Source: Yersinia proxima
GTDB lineage: Bacteria > Pseudomonadota > Gammaproteobacteria > Enterobacterales > Enterobacteriaceae
Assembly (NCBI RefSeq): GCF_902170785.1
Contig: NZ_CABHYG010000020.1
Location: forward strand, 62,001-126,000
Direction of reading: 5' to 3'
DNA: 64,000 bases
In this document: piece after piece, positions 10,997 through 20,650 of the stretch
Numbering within the stretch: position 1 is the stretch's first letter
How the letters are laid out: each line of letters begins with the position of its first letter
Program-made: the position numbers and the translations under genes
Notes under the pieces: generated by a model
The model's database searches: none
Told to the model about the DNA's origin: nothing
Seen by the model: only the letters and a program-made list of their open reading frames with translations

Positions 10997-11961
10997 GCCT
11001 GAATCCATTTGCCACGATTATCAGCCACGTCTTTAGCATCAAATTGTAATGCTTTTTGTGGCACGGTCAGGGTGTCAAATCCGGCCGGTAAATCCATTTT
11101 GATCACTGGATACATCCAGTTGCCGGTCGGGATATGATTCTGGAATGCAGGTGTGACCATAAATTGCATAAAGCGCTGCGCCAGTTCCGGCTGCTTGCTG
11201 GATGCCACTACACCGGCGACTTCCACTTGCAGGTAGTGGCCTTCGCTAAAATCGGCAGCGGCATAGTGACTTTTTTTCTCTTCAATCAGATGATAAGCCG
11301 GAGAGGTGGTGTAACTTAGCACTAAATCCCCTTCACCTTTCAGGAACAAGCCGTAGGCTTCGCTCCAACCTTTGGTCACGGTGACGGTTTTCTTCGCCAG
11401 TTGCTGCCATGCTTGCGGGGCTTTATCGCCATACACTTTTTGCATCCACAACATTAAGCCAAGGCCAGGTGTGCTGGTGCGTGGGTCTTGATAAATGACC
11501 TTCCACGGCTCTTTACTGTCGACTAATTCTTGCAGGCTCTTCGGCGGGTTTTTTAATTTGTTTTTGTCATACACAAAAGCAAAATAGCCATAGTCGTATG
11601 GGACGAAGGTCTTATTCTGCCATTTTTCCGGCAAAGTCAGTTTGCTGGTATCTACCTGACTTGGCACGAATAGCCCGGTTTGTTCCGCCGCTTGTACTAA
11701 ATTGTTATCCAAACCTAAAATGACATCGGCCTGACTGTTTTTACCTTCCATGCGCAAGCGGTTTAGCAGTGAAACGCCATCTTCCAGCGCGACAAATTTA
11801 AGTTGGCAATCGCACTCGGCTTCAAAGGCTTTTTTAATGGCAGGCCCTGGCCCCCAATCGGCAGCAAAGGAGTCATAGGTATACACTGTCAATGTGGGTT
11901 TATCAGCAGCCACAGCAGCCGCAGACAGCAAAAACAAGCAGGGAATAAGGCGTTTAAACAC
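10972..11961 (-). CDS. thiB: Periplasmic thiamine-binding protein ThiB (TbpA)
   Basis: ThiB captures thiamine and its phosphates in the periplasm for ThiPQ. I place the start at GTG 11961, since AAGGAG lies seven bases upstream and the following FKRLIPCLFLLSAAAVA is a clean signal peptide cleaved near AVA-ADK. This gives 329 aa. The longer frame opening at 12024 would run into the riboswitch leader and has no ribosome site. The mature protein opens LTVYTYDSFAADWGPGP, the family hallmark. It is the first gene of thiBPQ. Confidence 0.96.
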   Translation of the reverse strand: MFKRLIPCLFLLSAAAVAADKPTLTVYTYDSFAADWGPGPAIKKAFEAECDCQLKFVALEDGVSLLNRLRMEGKNSQADVILGLDNNLVQAAEQTGLFVPSQVDTSKLTLPEKWQNKTFVPYDYGYFAFVYDKNKLKNPPKSLQELVDSKEPWKVIYQDPRTSTPGLGLMLWMQKVYGDKAPQAWQQLAKKTVTVTKGWSEAYGLFLKGEGDLVLSYTTSPAYHLIEEKKSHYAAADFSEGHYLQVEVAGVVASSKQPELAQRFMQFMVTPAFQNHIPTGNWMYPVIKMDLPAGFDTLTVPQKALQFDAKDVADNRGKWIQAWQSAVSR

Positions 11962-12049
11962 TTTGCACTCCTTAAGGATAAAGGTGGCAAAGGTATCTGA
12001 GGCGGTAGCTAACATCAGTACCAATAGGGAGTACCGGCATTATCTTTCT

Positions 12050-12140
12050 CAAATCCCTCCGCCGGTGTTAACCGGATCAGGTTCGACGGGTTTGCTCTCA
12101 GCTAACTTGCCGTTTTCTGCAATTTAGCACCCCGTTGAGA
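12050..12140 (-). promoter_or_regulatory. TPP riboswitch (THI element) of thiBPQ
   Basis: On the minus strand the sequence carries the diagnostic TPP-aptamer blocks in order. These are ACGGGGTGC, then GCTGAGA, then GAACCTGATCCGGTTAACAC, and finally GGCGGAGGGA. It lies about 90 bases before the thiB GTG. In E. coli this same leader is also released as the small RNA SroA. TPP binding is expected to repress thiBPQ; whether by hiding the ribosome site or by termination I cannot tell. Confidence 0.96.
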
Positions 12141-12182
12141 CGCCGCTATTGTAGAGTGTAATTAGGGTGGGTGAAAGTAGGT

Positions 12183-13844
12183 TTATGCTTCTGGCGGTGT
12201 AAACCAGGCCGATTTGAAATCAAACCAGCCGAGTGTATTCATGCGTACACCACGCATACTGTGTTGTCCGTATAATTCTAGCCAGTGATGGAATAGGGGA
12301 TGGAATTGATTTTGGCTGACCAGTCGTTGGCTCCAGTCCGCCATCTGTAAGGTATTATTGCGCCATAATTCAACATCCTGATGTAACTCATCATCCAGAC
12401 AATATTGCAGTAGCGGCAGCTCATATAAAGTGGCAAACAGAGAAAACTCCAGTGGCAGATAGAAGTTAGCGCTGCCAAGCCACATGTCGCTCTGGGCATC
12501 CCCCTGATACCATTGTGTGTAATCCACGACTTGTATTTTTAAGGTAACACCTTGATCATAAAGCAACTTTGTTAGCGTTTGACTGATGGCATCAAACTCT
12601 GAATGGTGACTGTAAAAGGTGAGAGTTAGTTCGGTTAAACCTTCCGGTTTCGCTTCCAGAGCGGTGAGCCGGTTGTGATGCCAGCGCGGCAACATGCCGT
12701 AAGCCGGTGACCAATAGCGCTGATAAAAGGGATCTGCATGGCTGAGCAGAGCGACGGGTGTAATCAGCTCACAAAGCCAGCGACGAATATCGGGATTGCG
12801 GGTCAGGGGAGAGCGCTGGTCAAACAGTAAAAAATAACAGCCTTCTTCCAGCCGACTTTCCAGTTCATTTTTGCTGGTATCGTCAGCCTGCAATTGTACG
12901 CCGGAATAAACCAATTCTTCAGACAGCTCTGGTAGCACCCAGATATTGACCTCATCAATCAATGCACGAAAACCGAAATAGTTATCAAAAGCCTGAATTT
13001 TCAATTGGCTCTGGTGATTACGAATCACAGAATAAGGGCCTGTCCCGATAGGATGCCGACGGAAGTCGGGTTGATTTTCCCACTCTTGGGGCAAGATCAT
13101 GGCGTGCACACTGCCCAACAACCACGGCAGCCAGTTATCTGGGGCGCTAAGATGCACATCAATGACATATGGCGTGGGTGAACGCACTGCCGTGATATGT
13201 GAAAACAGTGGTTGCGGGATTAATCGGGTCAGACTGGTAATCACATCATTCATTTCCAGCTCACGGCCGTGGTGAAAATGTATCGCTGGGCGCAAATAAA
13301 AGCGCCAATGCAATGGACTTATAGCTTGCCAGTGATGAGATAAGTCTGGTTCTAGTTCCCCATTTTCCTCATTTATCCGTGTCAGACCATTAAAAATCTG
13401 CCGTACCATATGGGTTTCTGATCGGCGTAGCGCTGTGCCCGGCAGTAGGTTCTGTAATGGGCGGTAATAGAGCACACGCAGAATATGTTTACCTTGTCGA
13501 AAGCTGCGCCCTAACTGGGATAGCAGCATTTGGCGTACCGCTTTTTTATCCCCGACCAACTGCACCAACTGATCAATACTCTCTTGCTCCAGTAACTCTT
13601 CGGCTCGCTGTTGTTGTAAGGCTAAACCGGAATAGAGGAAGGTCAATTGTGAGCGCTTACCTCGGCCCGCTTCCGCCTGCCAGCTAAGCCACCCCTCTTG
13701 TTGCATGCTGCCCAGTAAAGAACGCACGTGGCGGCGCGAACAGCACAGCACTTCAGCCAGCTCCTGCAAGGTGGTTTCTGTTGGTAAACCGCTAAAACGT
13801 TGCCAGAGGCGAATGAACTGTTGTTGCAGGCGAGAGGTAGACAT
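12183..13844 (-). CDS. sgrR: Sugar-phosphate stress transcription regulator SgrR
   Basis: SgrR senses phosphosugar accumulation and activates sgrS in E. coli. The 553-aa protein has an N-terminal winged-helix DNA-binding domain (about 1-115; [20 protein letters not shown]). A solute-binding-protein family 5 domain (about 160-550) follows and is thought to bind the small-molecule signal. The end [13 protein letters not shown] closely matches E. coli. I chose ATG 13844 ([10 protein letters not shown]) with GAGGAG upstream; the TTG seven codons earlier is less likely. It is divergent from ybiY rather than from sgrS, so its target promoter here may be that of the glycyl-radical operon. Confidence 0.95.
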   Translation of the reverse strand: MSTSRLQQQFIRLWQRFSGLPTETTLQELAEVLCCSRRHVRSLLGSMQQEGWLSWQAEAGRGKRSQLTFLYSGLALQQQRAEELLEQESIDQLVQLVGDKKAVRQMLLSQLGRSFRQGKHILRVLYYRPLQNLLPGTALRRSETHMVRQIFNGLTRINEENGELEPDLSHHWQAISPLHWRFYLRPAIHFHHGRELEMNDVITSLTRLIPQPLFSHITAVRSPTPYVIDVHLSAPDNWLPWLLGSVHAMILPQEWENQPDFRRHPIGTGPYSVIRNHQSQLKIQAFDNYFGFRALIDEVNIWVLPELSEELVYSGVQLQADDTSKNELESRLEEGCYFLLFDQRSPLTRNPDIRRWLCELITPVALLSHADPFYQRYWSPAYGMLPRWHHNRLTALEAKPEGLTELTLTFYSHHSEFDAISQTLTKLLYDQGVTLKIQVVDYTQWYQGDAQSDMWLGSANFYLPLEFSLFATLYELPLLQYCLDDELHQDVELWRNNTLQMADWSQRLVSQNQFHPLFHHWLELYGQHSMRGVRMNTLGWFDFKSAWFTPPEA

Positions 13845-13969
13845 AAAAGAGGAACTCCTCGGCAAATTTCATCAATTTTTCTTTCCCTATATTACGCAGA
13901 TACTGGTTGCCAATGAAAGTAGCTTAACGCGGCAATGTCGGTGCAATCACAGCCAATGGGAGGAATAAG

Positions 13970-14869
13970 ATGATTTTTAATTTACAACGTTATTCCACTC
14001 ATGACGGCCCCGGTATTCGTAGCGTGGTATTTCTCAAAGGCTGCTCACTGAGCTGCCGCTGGTGCCAAAACCCAGAAAGTCGCTCACGCCAGCCAGAGGT
14101 GTTATTTGACTCGCGCCTGTGTTTATCAGGCTGTGATTTGTGTCAACAGACATGCCCGCAAGCAATTCAACGTATTGATAATAAAATTGTTATTCATCGC
14201 CAGCAATTAGCAGAAAACGATATTCAGGCGCTAACGGTTCGCTGCCCCAGTGGTGCCCTGACGGTGTGCGGCAGCCCGATTGATATTGATGCCACCATGG
14301 AGACATTGTTACGTGACTTGCCATTTTATCGGCGTAGCGGCGGCGGGGTAACGTTGTCCGGCGGTGAGCCTTTTATGCAACCAACCGTGGCGGCTGAATT
14401 ATTGCAGCGCTGCCATCAGCAAGGTATCCATACTGCGGTTGAGTCTTGCCTGCATACGCCCTGGCGCTATATCGCCCCCTCTCTGCCATGGCTTGATTTG
14501 ATGCTGGCAGATTTGAAACACACCGATGAGCAACGTTTTCAACAGTGGACGGGCGGTTCGGCCAGGCGGGTGATGGATAACTTTCGTAAATTAGCAGCGG
14601 CGGGCACCAATATCACCGTAAGGGTGCCCTTAATCCCGGATTTCAACGCTGACCGCCGCTCGGTACAAGGCATTGTCGATTTTGCTGCGGATGAAATTGG
14701 CGTGAAAGAGATTCACTTTTTGCCTTATCACACGCTGGGCATCAACAAATATTCACTGCTGGGTGAAGAGTATCTGGCAGCCAAGACACCTTTAGATTCT
14801 CCTGACCTGTTGGCCTTTGCGGAAAGTTATGCCCGAGACAAGGGTCTTACCGCAATTTTAAGAGGATGA
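13970..14869 (+). CDS. ybiY: Glycyl-radical enzyme activating enzyme, YbiY type (radical SAM)
   Basis: This radical SAM activase abstracts hydrogen from the glycine of its partner YbiW. Its 299 aa contain the CxxxCxxC cluster motif at Cys25, Cys29 and Cys32 (GCSLSCRWC) and a bacterioferredoxin-like insert. That insert has two extra cysteine groups ([12 protein letters not shown] and [10 protein letters not shown]) for auxiliary 4Fe-4S clusters. A SAM-binding GGE motif (TLSGGEPF) follows. The sequence matches E. coli YbiY along its whole length. GGGAGGA lies six bases before the ATG. It is four bases upstream of ybiW, so the two are one operon. The paired genes sit at a different place in E. 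coli, next to fsaA. Confidence 0.94.
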   Translation: MIFNLQRYSTHDGPGIRSVVFLKGCSLSCRWCQNPESRSRQPEVLFDSRLCLSGCDLCQQTCPQAIQRIDNKIVIHRQQLAENDIQALTVRCPSGALTVCGSPIDIDATMETLLRDLPFYRRSGGGVTLSGGEPFMQPTVAAELLQRCHQQGIHTAVESCLHTPWRYIAPSLPWLDLMLADLKHTDEQRFQQWTGGSARRVMDNFRKLAAAGTNITVRVPLIPDFNADRRSVQGIVDFAADEIGVKEIHFLPYHTLGINKYSLLGEEYLAAKTPLDSPDLLAFAESYARDKGLTAILRG

Positions 14870-14873
14870 CGCA

Positions 14874-17306
14874 ATGACCACTCTCGATTTGGTAACCTTA
14901 AGCGAACGGACAAAACAGCATAAAAACGCGCTGATTCACATTGTAAAACCGCCGGTCTGTACTGAGCGGGCTGTGCACTATACCGAGGCTTATCAACAGC
15001 ATCAGGATAAACCGCTGCCTGTTCGACGTGCGTTGGCGCTGGCTCATCATCTACAGCAACGCACCATCTGGATTAAGAATGATGAGCTGATCATTGGTAA
15101 TCAGGCCAGTCAACTGCGGGCAGCGCCAATTTTTCCAGAATACACGGTGAGCTGGATTGAGAGTGAAATTGACGAGCTGGCCGATCGCCCTGGTGCAGGT
15201 TTCTCCGTCAGTGAAGAAGACAAAGCGGTATTGCACCGGTTGTGCCCGTGGTGGCGCGGTCAAACTGTGCAGGATCGCTGCTATGGTATGTTCACCGACG
15301 AACAAAAAGCCTTGCTGGCAACCGGCATTATAAAGGCCGAGGGGAATATGACCTCCGGTGATGCACATTTGGCGGTTAACTTCCCGTTATTGCTGGAAAA
15401 AGGGTTGGATGGCCTGCGCAGTAAAGTGGCCAGCCGCCGTGGACGGTTGCAACTGACGGACTGGAGTGACCTGCATAAAGAACAATTCCTGAAAGCGATT
15501 GATATTTCGCTGGTGGCTCTAAGCGAACATATTGAGCGCTACGCCGCAGTGGCACGGCAAATGGCACTGGATGAAACTCGTGAGTGGCGTCGGATAGAGC
15601 TACAGACTATCGCCGAAAATTGTGAATTGATTGCCCATCAGCCACCGCAGACTTTCTGGCAAGCTCTGCAATTGTGCTATTTCATTCAGTTGATTTTGCA
15701 GATTGAATCTAATGGTCACTCGGTTTCTTTTGGTCGTCTGGACCAATATTTGTACCCCTGGTATCGTCGCGATGTTGAGCTGGAAAATACCCTTAGCCGC
15801 GAACAAGCCATTGAAATGCTGCATAGCTGTTGGCTGAAATTGCTGGAGGTGAATAAAATCCGCTCCGGCTCGCACTCCAAAGCCTCAGCGGGTAGCCCAC
15901 TTTATCAAAATGTCACCATCGGCGGGCAAAAGTTGGTACAGGGCAAAGCTATTGATGCCGTGAATCCACTTTCTTATGCGGTACTGGAGTCATGCGGGCG
16001 CTTGCGCTCCACTCAGCCAAACTTGAGTGTTCGTTACCATGCCGGAATTAGTGATGATTTTCTGGATGCTTGCGTGCAAGTTATTCGCTGCGGTTTTGGT
16101 ATGCCAGCGTTTAACAATGACGAAATTGTTATACCTGAATTTATAAAACTGGGTGTCGAGCCGCAGGATGCCTATGATTACGCCGCGATTGGTTGTATTG
16201 AAACGGCGGTTGGCGGCAAGTGGGGTTATCGCTGCACTGGCATGAGTTTCATTAACTTTGCCAGAGTGATGTTGGCGGCGCTGGAGCAGGGCCGAGATGC
16301 AACATCCGGGCAGGTATTCTTGCCGCAAGAGCAGGGTTTGTCGAAAGGCAATTTTAGCGATTTCTCTCAAGTGATGGCGCAATGGGATGCGCAGATTCGT
16401 TACTACACCCGCAAATCTATCGAAATAGAGTGTGTAGTGGATACGGTATTGGAAGAGAACGCCCACGATATTGTCTGTTCTGCGCTGGTGGATGATTGCA
16501 TTGAGCGTGGCAAAAGTATCAAGCAAGGCGGGGCGCGCTATGACTGGGTTTCTGGTTTGCAAGTTGGGATTGCCAACTTGGGTAACAGCCTGGCGGCGGT
16601 GAGGAAATTAGTATTTGAACAACAACTTATCAGCCAACAGCAACTGGCTACAGCATTAGCTAATGATTTTGCCGGTTTGAATGGCGAGCAACTGCGTCAG
16701 CACCTGATAAATTCAGCGCCGAAATATGGCAACGACGTTGATGACGTCGACCAACTGTTAGTTCGCGCTTATCAGACCTACATTGATGAGCTGAAGCAAT
16801 ATCACAATACTCGTTTTGGTCGCGGTCCGATTGGCGGCACTTATTATGCGGGTACGTCATCCATTTCTGCCAATGTGCCCTTTGGCGCGGCGACCATGGC
16901 AACACCGGATGGCCGTAAAGCACACAGCCCATTGGCGGAAGGGGCAAGCCCGGCTTCTGGCACCGACCATCTGGGGCCAACGGCGGTGTTTAACTCGCTA
17001 TCGAAATTACCGACTGCCTCTATTCTGGGCGGGGTGTTGCTCAATCAAAAATTGAATCCATCTACATTAGATAACCCGCGTGACCGTGAAAAGTTGATGA
17101 TGATGCTGCGCACCTTCTTTGAAGAGTATCTGGGGTGGCATGTGCAATACAACATCGTGTCGCGGGAGACCTTATTGGAGGCCAGGCAGCACCCAGATCG
17201 TTATCGTGATTTAGTGGTTAGGGTGGCGGGTTACTCGGCATTCTTCACCGCGCTGTCACCGGATGCGCAGGACGATATTATCGCCCGCACTGAGCACACT
17301 TTGTAA
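14874..17306 (+). CDS. ybiW: Glycyl-radical enzyme, YbiW type (annotated elsewhere as formate acetyltransferase 3)
   Basis: An oxygen-sensitive glycyl-radical enzyme of 810 aa, the same length as E. coli YbiW and similar throughout. The glycyl-radical loop is RVAGYSAFFTALSPDAQDDI with Gly786. The thiyl cysteine is Cys441 in AAIGCIETAVGG. The Cys-Ile-Glu arrangement (Glu443) is that of dehydratase/eliminase-type enzymes. Pyruvate formate-lyase has two adjacent cysteines instead, so true PFL activity is unlikely. Recent work that I recall, and cannot verify here, ties this clade to 1,5-anhydroglucitol-6-phosphate breakdown with the FsaA aldolase. No fsaA is nearby. The sgrS 3' module begins right after its stop. 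Confidence 0.92.
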   Translation: MTTLDLVTLSERTKQHKNALIHIVKPPVCTERAVHYTEAYQQHQDKPLPVRRALALAHHLQQRTIWIKNDELIIGNQASQLRAAPIFPEYTVSWIESEIDELADRPGAGFSVSEEDKAVLHRLCPWWRGQTVQDRCYGMFTDEQKALLATGIIKAEGNMTSGDAHLAVNFPLLLEKGLDGLRSKVASRRGRLQLTDWSDLHKEQFLKAIDISLVALSEHIERYAAVARQMALDETREWRRIELQTIAENCELIAHQPPQTFWQALQLCYFIQLILQIESNGHSVSFGRLDQYLYPWYRRDVELENTLSREQAIEMLHSCWLKLLEVNKIRSGSHSKASAGSPLYQNVTIGGQKLVQGKAIDAVNPLSYAVLESCGRLRSTQPNLSVRYHAGISDDFLDACVQVIRCGFGMPAFNNDEIVIPEFIKLGVEPQDAYDYAAIGCIETAVGGKWGYRCTGMSFINFARVMLAALEQGRDATSGQVFLPQEQGLSKGNFSDFSQVMAQWDAQIRYYTRKSIEIECVVDTVLEENAHDIVCSALVDDCIERGKSIKQGGARYDWVSGLQVGIANLGNSLAAVRKLVFEQQLISQQQLATALANDFAGLNGEQLRQHLINSAPKYGNDVDDVDQLLVRAYQTYIDELKQYHNTRFGRGPIGGTYYAGTSSISANVPFGAATMATPDGRKAHSPLAEGASPASGTDHLGPTAVFNSLSKLPTASILGGVLLNQKLNPSTLDNPRDREKLMMMLRTFFEEYLGWHVQYNIVSRETLLEARQHPDRYRDLVVRVAGYSAFFTALSPDAQDDIIARTEHTL

Positions 17307-17319
17307 TCGACTTTTTTAA

Positions 17320-17421
17320 CTTATTTTTTGAGTAATGAGTCTTGCTGTAGTCCTGAGTTCCAAAAATTTCTGAGTAATGGTGTTTTTCACCAGCCAGTGG
17401 GTTATACCACTGGCTTTTTTT
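17320..17421 (+). ncRNA. sgrS: SgrS-like small RNA, 3' functional module (5' end not defined)
   Basis: The stretch 17370-17421 aligns base for base with the 3' end of E. coli SgrS. It has the CTGAGTAATGG seed (E. coli CTGAGTATTGG, which pairs with the ptsG ribosome site). A small GGTG/CACC hairpin follows, and then the terminator stem AGCCAGTGG-GTTATA-CCACTGGCT with a seven-T tail; E. coli also has TTATACC at this position. It lies upstream of setA on the same strand, as in E. coli. Only about 115 bases separate the ybiW stop from the T tail, so this RNA is shorter than the E. coli one (about 227 nt) unless it starts inside ybiW. No room or frame for sgrT is seen. Confidence 0.82.
17392..17421 (+). 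terminator. Intrinsic terminator / Hfq-type tail of SgrS and the ybiYW operon
   Basis: A perfect nine-base-pair stem (AGCCAGTGG / CCACTGGCT) with a GTTATA loop runs into a tract of seven T. It ends sgrS and would also end any ybiYW transcript, giving both RNAs the same 3' end. Confidence 0.92.
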
Positions 17422-17433
17422 ATTACTCTTCGC

Positions 17434-17800
<367 letters not shown>

Positions 17801-17941
17801 TGCGTCTTTGGTGCCGAAACAAGATTCACGGTATCAATTGTTTGGCGGTAAATTTATGCGGCTTATCTATTTTTCTCTATATAAATTTGCGCGCTTCTGT
17901 AGCATAGCGTTCACTCGCTGTTTCTGGCGCTGGAGCCTGGA

Positions 17942-19123
17942 ATGAAATCTGCATTAACCTTTTCCCGTCGTATCAACCCGGTTTTTCTTGCGTTCTTTGT
18001 GGTGGCTTTTCTCTCTGGTATTGCAGGCGCTTTGCAGGCTCCCACCTTAAGTCTATTTTTAAGCACTGAAGTGAAAGTGCGCCCGTTGTGGGTGGGGCTA
18101 TTTTATACCGTCAATGCTATCGCGGGGATCACCGTCAGCTTTGTATTGGCCAAGCGCTCGGATGCTCGGGGAGATCGCCGCAAGCTGATTATGGTTTGCT
18201 ATCTGATGGCGGTGGGGAACTGCCTGCTGTTTGCTTTTAATCGTGATTATCTCACATTGATCACCGCCGGCGTGCTGTTGGCCTCGGTGGCTAATACCGC
18301 CATGCCACAGATTTTCGCTCTGGCGCGTGAATATGCGGATAGCTCAGCCCGTGAAGTGGTGATGTTTAGCTCAATTATGCGTGCGCAGCTTTCATTAGCG
18401 TGGGTTATCGGGCCGCCATTGTCATTTATGCTGGCACTGAATTATGGCTTTACTCTGATGTTCAGTATTGCCGCGGGTATCTTTGTGCTGAGTGCGCTGG
18501 TGGTGTGGTTTATTTTGCCGTCGGTGAAGCGAACCGAGCCGGTGATGGATGCGCCTGTGGTTGCGCAGGGTAGCCTGTTTGCTGATAAAGATGTTCTGCT
18601 GCTGTTTATTGCCTCAATGCTGATGTGGACATGTAACACCATGTACATCATTGATATGCCGTTATATATCACTGCTAATCTGGGGCTGCCAGAGCGGCTG
18701 GCCGGCTTACTGATGGGAACGGCGGCTGGGCTGGAAATTCCTATTATGCTGCTGGCGGGTTATTCGGTCAGACGTTTTGGTAAGCGCAAAATTATGTTGT
18801 TCGCCGTGTTGGCTGGCGTGCTGTTTTATACCGGGCTGGTGTTATTTAAATTTAAAACAGCATTGATGTTATTGCAGATTTTTAATGCCATTTTCATCGG
18901 TATTGTTGCCGGGATTGGGATGCTTTATTTTCAGGATTTAATGCCGGGCAGAGCGGGAGCTGCCACCACACTGTTTACCAACAGTATTTCAACTGGGGTG
19001 ATTCTGGCGGGGGTGCTGCAAGGAGTATTAACGGAAACCTGGGGTCATAATTCGGTGTATGTCATGGCGATGATCCTCGCCATTCTTTCGCTTATTATTT
19101 GTGCGCGAGTGAGAGAGGCTTAG
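17942..19123 (+). CDS. setA: Sugar efflux transporter SetA (MFS)
   Basis: SetA is a proton-coupled exporter of glucosides, lactose-like sugars and analogues. It helps cells survive phosphosugar stress by removing dephosphorylated sugar. The 393 aa show 12 hydrophobic segments. The sequence closely follows E. coli SetA in conserved blocks such as LQAPTLSLFL, SVANTAMPQIFALAREY, WTCNTMYIIDMPL and FQDLMPGRAGAATTLF. GGAG lies just upstream of the ATG. In E. coli it follows sgrST directly; here a terminator and about 370 bp of ERIC repeats intervene. An AT-rich stretch at 17850-17885 could hold its own promoter. Confidence 0.95.
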   Translation: MKSALTFSRRINPVFLAFFVVAFLSGIAGALQAPTLSLFLSTEVKVRPLWVGLFYTVNAIAGITVSFVLAKRSDARGDRRKLIMVCYLMAVGNCLLFAFNRDYLTLITAGVLLASVANTAMPQIFALAREYADSSAREVVMFSSIMRAQLSLAWVIGPPLSFMLALNYGFTLMFSIAAGIFVLSALVVWFILPSVKRTEPVMDAPVVAQGSLFADKDVLLLFIASMLMWTCNTMYIIDMPLYITANLGLPERLAGLLMGTAAGLEIPIMLLAGYSVRRFGKRKIMLFAVLAGVLFYTGLVLFKFKTALMLLQIFNAIFIGIVAGIGMLYFQDLMPGRAGAATTLFTNSISTGVILAGVLQGVLTETWGHNSVYVMAMILAILSLIICARVREA

Positions 19124-19130
19124 CGCCCCG

Positions 19131-19272
19131 CAGGGCGCTGTGATTGGTGAACAACCTATTTTGCAACACCGGGACTGGCGGGGCGACTGCACTTATGGGC
19201 GCTCCGGCGACTTACGTCGCTACGACCCATTCGGTACATTTCCCCGCTTATCAACTCAACCAGGGCGCTGTG
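19131..19272. repeat. 12-bp direct repeats flanking a 118-bp GC-rich intergenic segment
   Basis: CAGGGCGCTGTG occurs at 19131-19142 and again at 19261-19272, between the convergent setA and permease genes. The enclosed segment is richer in GC than nearby spacers and contains the hairpin GCGACTTACGTCGC. I see no clear terminal inverted repeats. The first copy also forms a GCGCCCCGCAGGGCGC hairpin just after setA that could act in termination. Confidence 0.45.
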
Positions 19273-19279
19273 TGGCGTT

Positions 19280-20542
19280 TTAGTAGACGGGCAGCAAGTT
19301 CAGACTCGACAGGATATGGGCGATGGCATTAATCGCCCCGAACAGTAAAATCAATACAATCATCGGGGTGCCGCCCCAGACGCGATACAGCGGGCTACCA
19401 AAGCGTTTGCGTGAGGCCCGTGCCAGCAGCGCAGGGACAATGGCGGCCCAGACGGTAGCGGCTAGTCCGGCATAACCGATGGCGTAAATGAAACCGTCGG
19501 GATAAATCAACCCACCCAATATTGGCGGCAGGAAGGTGATGACAGCTGTTTTTGCCCGACCTAAGCGGCTATCGTTAAATTTAAATAAATCAGCCAGATA
19601 ATCGAATAATCCCAAAGTGACGCCCAGAAATGAACTGGCGACGGCGAAGTTTGAGAATACTGTCAGCAGCAGGTCCATTGACGAACTTTTTAATATCCCG
19701 CCCAGTGCACTGACCAGCACATCAATATTGCCGCCCTGACTGGCTATTTCGCGAAATTGTGGTCGTGGAATATTCCCCATAGTACCGACCAGCCAGATGA
19801 TATATAGCGCCAGTGCCAGCAAAGTGCCAAATAGCAAGCAGTTGCGGATACGGTGTGGGTTTTTACCGTAATACTTCATCAAACTGGGGACATTACCGTG
19901 ATAACCGAATGACGCCAGACAAAATGGCAGTGTCATCAACAGATAGGGCAGGTAGCTTGGGTTGGCGTCACTCAGATTAAACAATTTCACCGGTTCGACA
20001 TGGCCTAACAATCCGCCGAATGTCATAAAGAAAGTGAGTATCTTGGCACCCAGCACGATAGTGGTCATTCGGCTCACCGCAGTGGTACTGAGCCAAACAA
20101 TAAAAGCGACGAATAAAGCAAAGAACAGGCCTCCCAGACGAGCCGGGAAGTCTATTCCCATTCCGCGTAGCGTATGCTGAATAACCGAGCCACTGGCAGA
20201 GATATAGGCGTAGGTCAGAATATAGAGAACAAAGGCGACGGTCAGGCCATTTATCACATTCCAGCCGTTGCCCAGTAAGTCTTTGGTGATGGTGTCAAAA
20301 CTGGCACCGGTATGATAGTTGAGGTTGGCTTCGAGGATCATTAATCCTGAATGAAGCATGCAAAACCAGGTAAAAACCAGAACCGCAATAGACCAATAAA
20401 ACCAGATCCCTGACATGACAACGGGTAGTGAAAACATCCCTGCGCCGACGATAGTGCCTGCAATAATCATGGCACCGCCGAGGAGGGAAGGATTTTTAAT
20501 TTTTGCTGCTGTGACCTGATCTTCTAGTGTAGTTTGGGCCAT
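19280..20542 (-). CDS. mtr: Tryptophan permease of the Mtr/TnaB family, in the tna operon
   Basis: An inner-membrane proton/tryptophan symporter of the aromatic amino acid transporter family (420 aa, about 11 transmembrane segments). It contains the family opening [13 protein letters not shown] and the block [20 protein letters not shown]. Read against recalled E. coli sequences, it resembles the high-affinity permease Mtr more than the tryptophanase-linked TnaB. Nevertheless it occupies the tnaB position 108 bases after tnaA on the same strand. Expected role: tryptophan uptake to feed tryptophanase. The symbol is uncertain; tnaB by position, mtr by sequence. Confidence 0.85.
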   Translation of the reverse strand: MAQTTLEDQVTAAKIKNPSLLGGAMIIAGTIVGAGMFSLPVVMSGIWFYWSIAVLVFTWFCMLHSGLMILEANLNYHTGASFDTITKDLLGNGWNVINGLTVAFVLYILTYAYISASGSVIQHTLRGMGIDFPARLGGLFFALFVAFIVWLSTTAVSRMTTIVLGAKILTFFMTFGGLLGHVEPVKLFNLSDANPSYLPYLLMTLPFCLASFGYHGNVPSLMKYYGKNPHRIRNCLLFGTLLALALYIIWLVGTMGNIPRPQFREIASQGGNIDVLVSALGGILKSSSMDLLLTVFSNFAVASSFLGVTLGLFDYLADLFKFNDSRLGRAKTAVITFLPPILGGLIYPDGFIYAIGYAGLAATVWAAIVPALLARASRKRFGSPLYRVWGGTPMIVLILLFGAINAIAHILSSLNLLPVY

Positions 20543-20650
20543 AGTAGGGTGTCCTCGTGTGGTTTTACCACTTATAGAGGTAGCGATTTTGTAGCTGTTT
20601 TCCCCCTGCCAGAGCAGCAGGGGGCGTGGTCTTGGTATGGTGGTTGCCGC

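Noticed and set aside
13845-13969. A second sgrS/sgrT between sgrR and ybiY, its usual E. coli place
   Set aside because: The 125-bp gap has no CTGAGTA-type seed and no hairpin with a T tract; only the ybiY ribosome site is clear.
14874-17306. Pyruvate formate-lyase (PflB/PflD) identity
   Set aside because: The Cys-Ile-Glu active-site layout and whole-length match to YbiW argue against true PFL.
19144-19332. 62-codon ORF after setA
   Set aside because: It runs into the permease gene on the other strand, has no ribosome site and no recognisable domain; treated as chance.
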